A stretch of DNA of 64,000 bases. It comes from Epiperipatus broadwayi (taxonomy: Eukaryota > Onychophora > Udeonychophora > Euonychophora > Peripatidae). The notes under the pieces were generated by a model. It saw only the letters and a program-made list of their open reading frames with translations. It was not told the origin of the DNA and searched no databases. The stretch's first letter is position 1; each line of letters opens with the position of its first letter. The position numbers and the translations under genes are program-made. Below are positions 59,949 to 64,000 of the stretch, one piece after another. The stretch covers positions 1 to 64,000 of the forward strand of contig JAQFVV010011399.1 in assembly GCA_028023455.1 (NCBI GenBank). The letters are read 5' to 3'.

Positions 59949-60715
59949 ACATTTTTTTACATGCATAAAATGTCATAGATGATAAATAAACACTTTACTA
60001 AGGAAGCAGAAATTAATTTTCATTAGAATGTTCTTAAAATAAACAACTCATTTAAATGCTGCTTATCAAATGATGCATTTAATATCTTTATGATCCAAAT
60101 GTATCGTTTCCAGTTACTAACACCAAAGAAAATCCAAATACTTGTTTCGTTTATATACAAGTCAAGAATTATTTCGAAGCAAATTATTTTAGTTTTATAT
60201 AAAACCCAAGAAAATATTGCAAACAATTACATAAATAAACTTATAAACTATAGACAAAAATCAATCTAACATTAACTTATATAAAAAGAACTCTATGAAT
60301 ATTCATAGTGACAAGTCTATATTTCTCAGCTTGAGTTCCACACAAGCTATCATTAATTCTAAGACAATTTCAGGAAAATAAATATTTACAGAATATTCAG
60401 AGCAACAGAAAAAATGCAAATTTCATTCTTACTGTATATTGTGACTATCTTTCGAAAAAATATAGCCATCAAATTCCATGAAATAGGCATAAAGACATAA
60501 AACATCTAATGCATTTACATATAAAAAAACTAAATTTAAAAGTATAACTTATTACTGCCTTTATTTTTCCAAACTTTTTTTCTATACAATAGTTACCATT
60601 CATTGGTTTTCATTAATAAAACTCAAAAATAGACATAATACATTTTAAATATATACATATAGAGACTGACAAATTCAGGCTCTACTTTCACAGAAGTGAA
60701 AAAAATAATATATGA

Positions 60716-61425
60716 GCAAATCTTAAGTACTGGAAATGAAAGTGTGAGAATAAACCACTCACTTTAAATTACTTTTTACTATGTCTGAATGAATGACGCC
60801 CATGCAATTATCTAGAATTTACGAAACATCATTCTTAAATGAAACTAAACATATATAAATGAGGCATTTATTTTATATAGCACTATGTTTATAAATTGTA
60901 ATAAACTAAAGATCAGCCTTTCAAGCTAATGTACATGTGCTTTTTACGAATATTAATACTAATAAATGAATACTTTCACTTCCAACACAAGATAAAGTCT
61001 TTTCGAAAGAATAGAATGAATCCAATCTATTCTTTCAACCCAAATGCTTATATATGGGCAAATCTTAAGTACTGGAAATGAAAGCATGAGGATACAATTT
61101 ACAAACATAGCTCTATATAAAATAAATGCCTCATTTACATATCTTTAGTTTTATTTAAAAATGACATTTTGTAAATTCTAGATAATTGCATGGGTGTCAT
61201 TCATTCAGACATAGTAAAAAGTAATTTAAAGTGAGTGGTTTATCCTCATGCTTTTATTTCCAGTACTTAAGATTTGCCCATATATAAGCATTTGGGTTGA
61301 AAGAATAGATTGGATTCATTCTATTCAAAAGACTTTATCTTGTGTTGGAAAAGAAAGTATTCATTTATTAGTATTAATATTCATAAAAAGCGCATGTATG
61401 TTAGCTTGAAAGGCTGATTTTTAAT
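60716..61425. mobile_element. Fold-back element with X-Y-x-X'-Y' architecture
   Basis: Block X (60,716-60,902) is the inverse of 61,090-61,277. Block Y (60,908-61,066) is the inverse of about 61,277-61,425. A partial third X (61,062-61,094) follows Y. The right half read in reverse is Y then X, whereas the left half reads X, Y, partial X, as if from a tandem array. Loci 1 and 2 lack the insert at the matching place. No coding sequence. Clear target duplications were not found. Confidence 0.7.
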
Positions 61426-62490
61426 ATGTAATTATGAAAATTTAATATGTGCAATTATTAGCTTCAGATTATTAAATAAAATTCATTAAATAAGATATTC
61501 AATCTCCATTTTTGTATAATTGATATTAAAGGAATAAATATAAATCTGGCAAAATTATTTTTATTTGGTCATTTTGTAAATAACAGTGATCAGCTTATTA
61601 ATAACAAAAGTGAAGGAAATAAACTCATAGCTGAAAAAAAAAGATTAATATTTAAAACAATATGCTGTTCTACTCTATATATGTATAAACTTATAATATG
61701 GTCAATATATACAACTATTTCAATGGTAGGCCAAAAATATTTTCATAGATGACGATAACACGTAGATACAATTAATGTACTACATACTGTATTTTAAAGT
61801 AATATTTGGTAAAAGATGAAATATCTTGCAGACACAGGATAAAATCAACTAAGGTTTCTGAAATATTATACATTTTTAGAGGATTTTATATAGTGGAATG
61901 CTCTTGGCCAATCTGTAGTCATTCTATGACTACAAATAGTTTGAGAAACTGTAAATTAGTGAACACAAAATTCAAATAAAGACCTCAAAATCTCATTCAA
62001 TAATGATAATTAATTTCACGATTATATTACCTTCAACAAATCAAATAAGTAATGATAGCCATTAAAATATTTAGGCAATAATTGTTTATTTTTGCATTTT
62101 TCTCAAAAAAGACATCCTAATTTCCAATCACTTCTCTCTCCATTATAGCTTTTTCTATCTTAAAACAGACATCCATAATATTATTTTATCCATGTTAATG
62201 TTTTTTTAAATTTATTCTCACAATTTCCTAATCTTAATAATTTACTTATTTAAAATTACACAAACCAAAATAATGTATTTGATATTTTCTACTTTATGTT
62301 TATATGCTCTACATTTTCCATATTTCACCTCACCTTATATATTCAAATATTTAGTTAATTATCCAATAATGCTTAGTTTTTATAAACAAAAAATATCATT
62401 CAGAAAAAAGTTATCAAAAGCAATAAACAAAAGTATAAATAACTAATGGAAGACATTTACTTAATTGCAGTTTTGACTATTCCTCTTCTA

Positions 62491-62699
62491 CAATTGGTTT
62501 AATTTACATTTTAATAACTAATATCAATTTTTATGTTTCCAAGGTACTTTATTCATTTTTTGAAAAGAAAACATTGGTTACACTTATTTACCTTTTTTAC
62601 AACATAAATTAAATCATAGTCACTAGATACAACAAATCAATAAAAAAAGATATTATTGAGACAGCTGTGTCATGCTATTGAAGATTGAGAGAATCTTGA
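62491..62699. other. Non-coding interval
   Basis: AT-rich, nothing recognised. Confidence 0.5.
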
Positions 62700-64000
62700 C
62701 CACATTTCTATATATACCTTGTATTCAGAAGAAACTTTTCTATCCCTTTCTTTATTGTTTCTAGCTTATTTCTAAAAACAATTAGTGGTCTTCTTGAACT
62801 GTTTTCATAGACAGATATGCAGTTTGTGCACCATATAGCATATAGAATAAAGATATTAGCACATACATTCGAAAAAAGATATTTACCAAATTCCTCAAAC
62901 ATATATCCAATATACATATTTTTATTCTTAAATATGACTGATATTTCTGCCCTGATCTGATCAAAGCTAAAACATGAGAAATAAATTTAAGATTGGGTTT
63001 TGGATTCGCTTTTACAAAAACCACAGCAATTATTTATTGGTGGAATCTGTCTTTTATATTTGTAAAAAAAATTTGGTAGGTAACTTGATCTCAACCAGAA
63101 AATCAATGAATTTAAGTTCAAGTGACCAATATCTAAATTTGTCACGTAGTTGTTTATTTTTAAGTTCAAGTATAAACTTTTCATGCATTTTTGTGGCTCA
63201 GGAAAGTAAAAAAATACTACAATATTGATATTTACCATTTGGGGGAATAATATTGTGTTCTGTGTAAAGTTGGCATGCACTTGATTTTTCTATAGTTTAA
63301 ATTTGTCAGTGTATTGTTTTAGCAATTTTATTACAAGTGGAATTTGTTTTCTGGATAATAGAGAAAATTTGCAATATCATCCATGTAAGCAACACAATAT
63401 TGGTGTTTGAAAAGTCTGGGATATATATGTTGTCATTTCTTTTTTGATGGCTGTTAGTAAAGGGTTTATATATATTGAGAAAAAATGGAGAACCTTGAGG
63501 TACAGAATAATTGGGGATAATAGGCAATGATGTTCATCCATTTATAGTTACATATATCTTTCTGTTCTGAAGCAAATTTTTCAAGATGTAAAGATAAGTT
63601 TTAGATATATTCATTTCAGCTAGTGTTAATCAGAATGTTAATAGGAACTGTGTCAAATGCAGACTTAATATTACAGTTGAATCACTACAGGACCATATTA
63701 TTTCTTTACTCTAATCATGTCAATAACAGTTATAAATATAAAGACTGCTTCATTAGTGGATGAGCCCATTTTTGCAAACTGACATTTAGAGAGCATAGGC
63801 AAAATGCATGGTTCCATTCTACCTTATTAGAAGAGACTCCAATACCTTGATCTCCAATGGATTCATTGAAATTGGACATCTTTCAATGATTGATATTTCT
63901 TTTTTAAAAAAAAACTACTAGTGATATAGGATATACATTTTGTATTGTAAATATTTCTTTTGACAGGAAATTTGCAAAATTTATTAGATAATTAGAAGTA
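62700..64000 (-). mobile_element. Decayed CR1/Jockey-like LINE reverse transcriptase, running off the window
   Basis: Minus-strand reading from the window end downward. IKSAFDTVPINILI (the palm motif A of LINE RTs) lies near 63,670-63,625. NYSVPQGSPFFLNIY (the GVPQGS motif) lies near 63,515-63,470. The catalytic box AYMDDIANFL lies near 63,390-63,360. C-terminal segments continue to about 62,700. Frameshifts separate motifs and stops are common. The 5' part lies beyond the window. Confidence 0.7.

Larger units (their letters stand above)
59101..62490 (-). repeat. Segmental duplication block U upstream of locus 3
   Basis: Matches 32,490-34,880 directly and 10,385-12,800 in reverse complement. 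Landmarks include CTCAGCTTGAGTTCCACACAAGCTATCATTAATTC at about 60,330-60,360 and CTTAATTGCAGTTTTGACTATTCCTC at about 62,460-62,485, where similarity ends. It carries two insertions absent from the sister copies: a LINE 3' end at 59,431-59,597 and a fold-back structure at about 60,716-61,425. Confidence 0.75.

Noticed and set aside
1-64000. CRISPR arrays, complete tRNA or rRNA genes, bacterial operons
   Set aside because: None seen; repeats present are dispersed, inverted or finger-coding, and composition and gene structure are eukaryotic.

Overview
This is a very AT-rich, gene-poor stretch of animal (invertebrate) nuclear DNA. It has long non-coding tracts, TA microsatellites, vertebrate-style polydactyl C2H2 zinc-finger genes with TGEKP linkers, and many dead retroelements: RTE-like and CR1/Jockey-like LINEs, a Penelope-like element, Ty3/gypsy elements and fold-back elements. 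No operons, bacterial promoters, CRISPR arrays or complete tRNA/rRNA genes were seen. The species cannot be fixed from sequence alone. An arthropod (for example a chelicerate) or a mollusc would fit the repeat families and the base composition.

Layout. 1-2070: two LINE fragments joined head to head. 2057-4050: decayed Penelope-like element with reverse transcriptase and GIY-YIG domains. 4.1-7.7 kb: mostly unrecognised. 7.7-15.4 kb: zinc-finger locus 1 on the + strand, with long upstream blocks and a fold-back element inserted in them. 15.5-23.9 kb: non-coding, with a short GC-rich island near 19 kb and a LINE remnant. 23.9-26.9 kb: decayed LINE on the - strand, split by a 347-bp palindromic MITE. 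27.1-28.3 kb: orphan copy of the locus 1 upstream block. 28.9-34.9 kb: zinc-finger locus 2 on the - strand, largely decayed. 36,993-39,692: young non-autonomous LTR retrotransposon with two near-identical 575-bp LTRs, a perfect 5-bp target duplication, a broken gag and an apparently captured golgin (GM130-like) coiled-coil fragment. 39.7-42.2 kb: unexplained, less AT-rich sequence. 42.4-45.3 kb: heavily decayed Ty3/gypsy gag-pol. 46.9-48.95 kb: second copy of the head-to-head LINE composite. 52.1-53.7 kb: decayed retroelement gag on the - strand. 56.2-62.5 kb: zinc-finger locus 3 on the - strand, whose reading frame is intact through the C-terminus. 62.7 kb to the end: CR1/Jockey-like LINE remnant.

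The main host content is a three-member zinc-finger family made by segmental duplication. The three loci share kilobases of upstream sequence, a conserved candidate splice acceptor before the zinc-finger exon and, for loci 1 and 3, an unusual C-terminal finger and 3' flank. Because the copies are paralogous, several transposon insertions can be dated relative to the duplications by empty sites in the sister copies. The most unusual item is the golgin-like fragment inside the LTR element. Next are the LINE composite present twice with the same breakpoint, and two fold-back elements with unusual arm architecture. All homology calls are from reading translations and from memory of the families; none has been searched.
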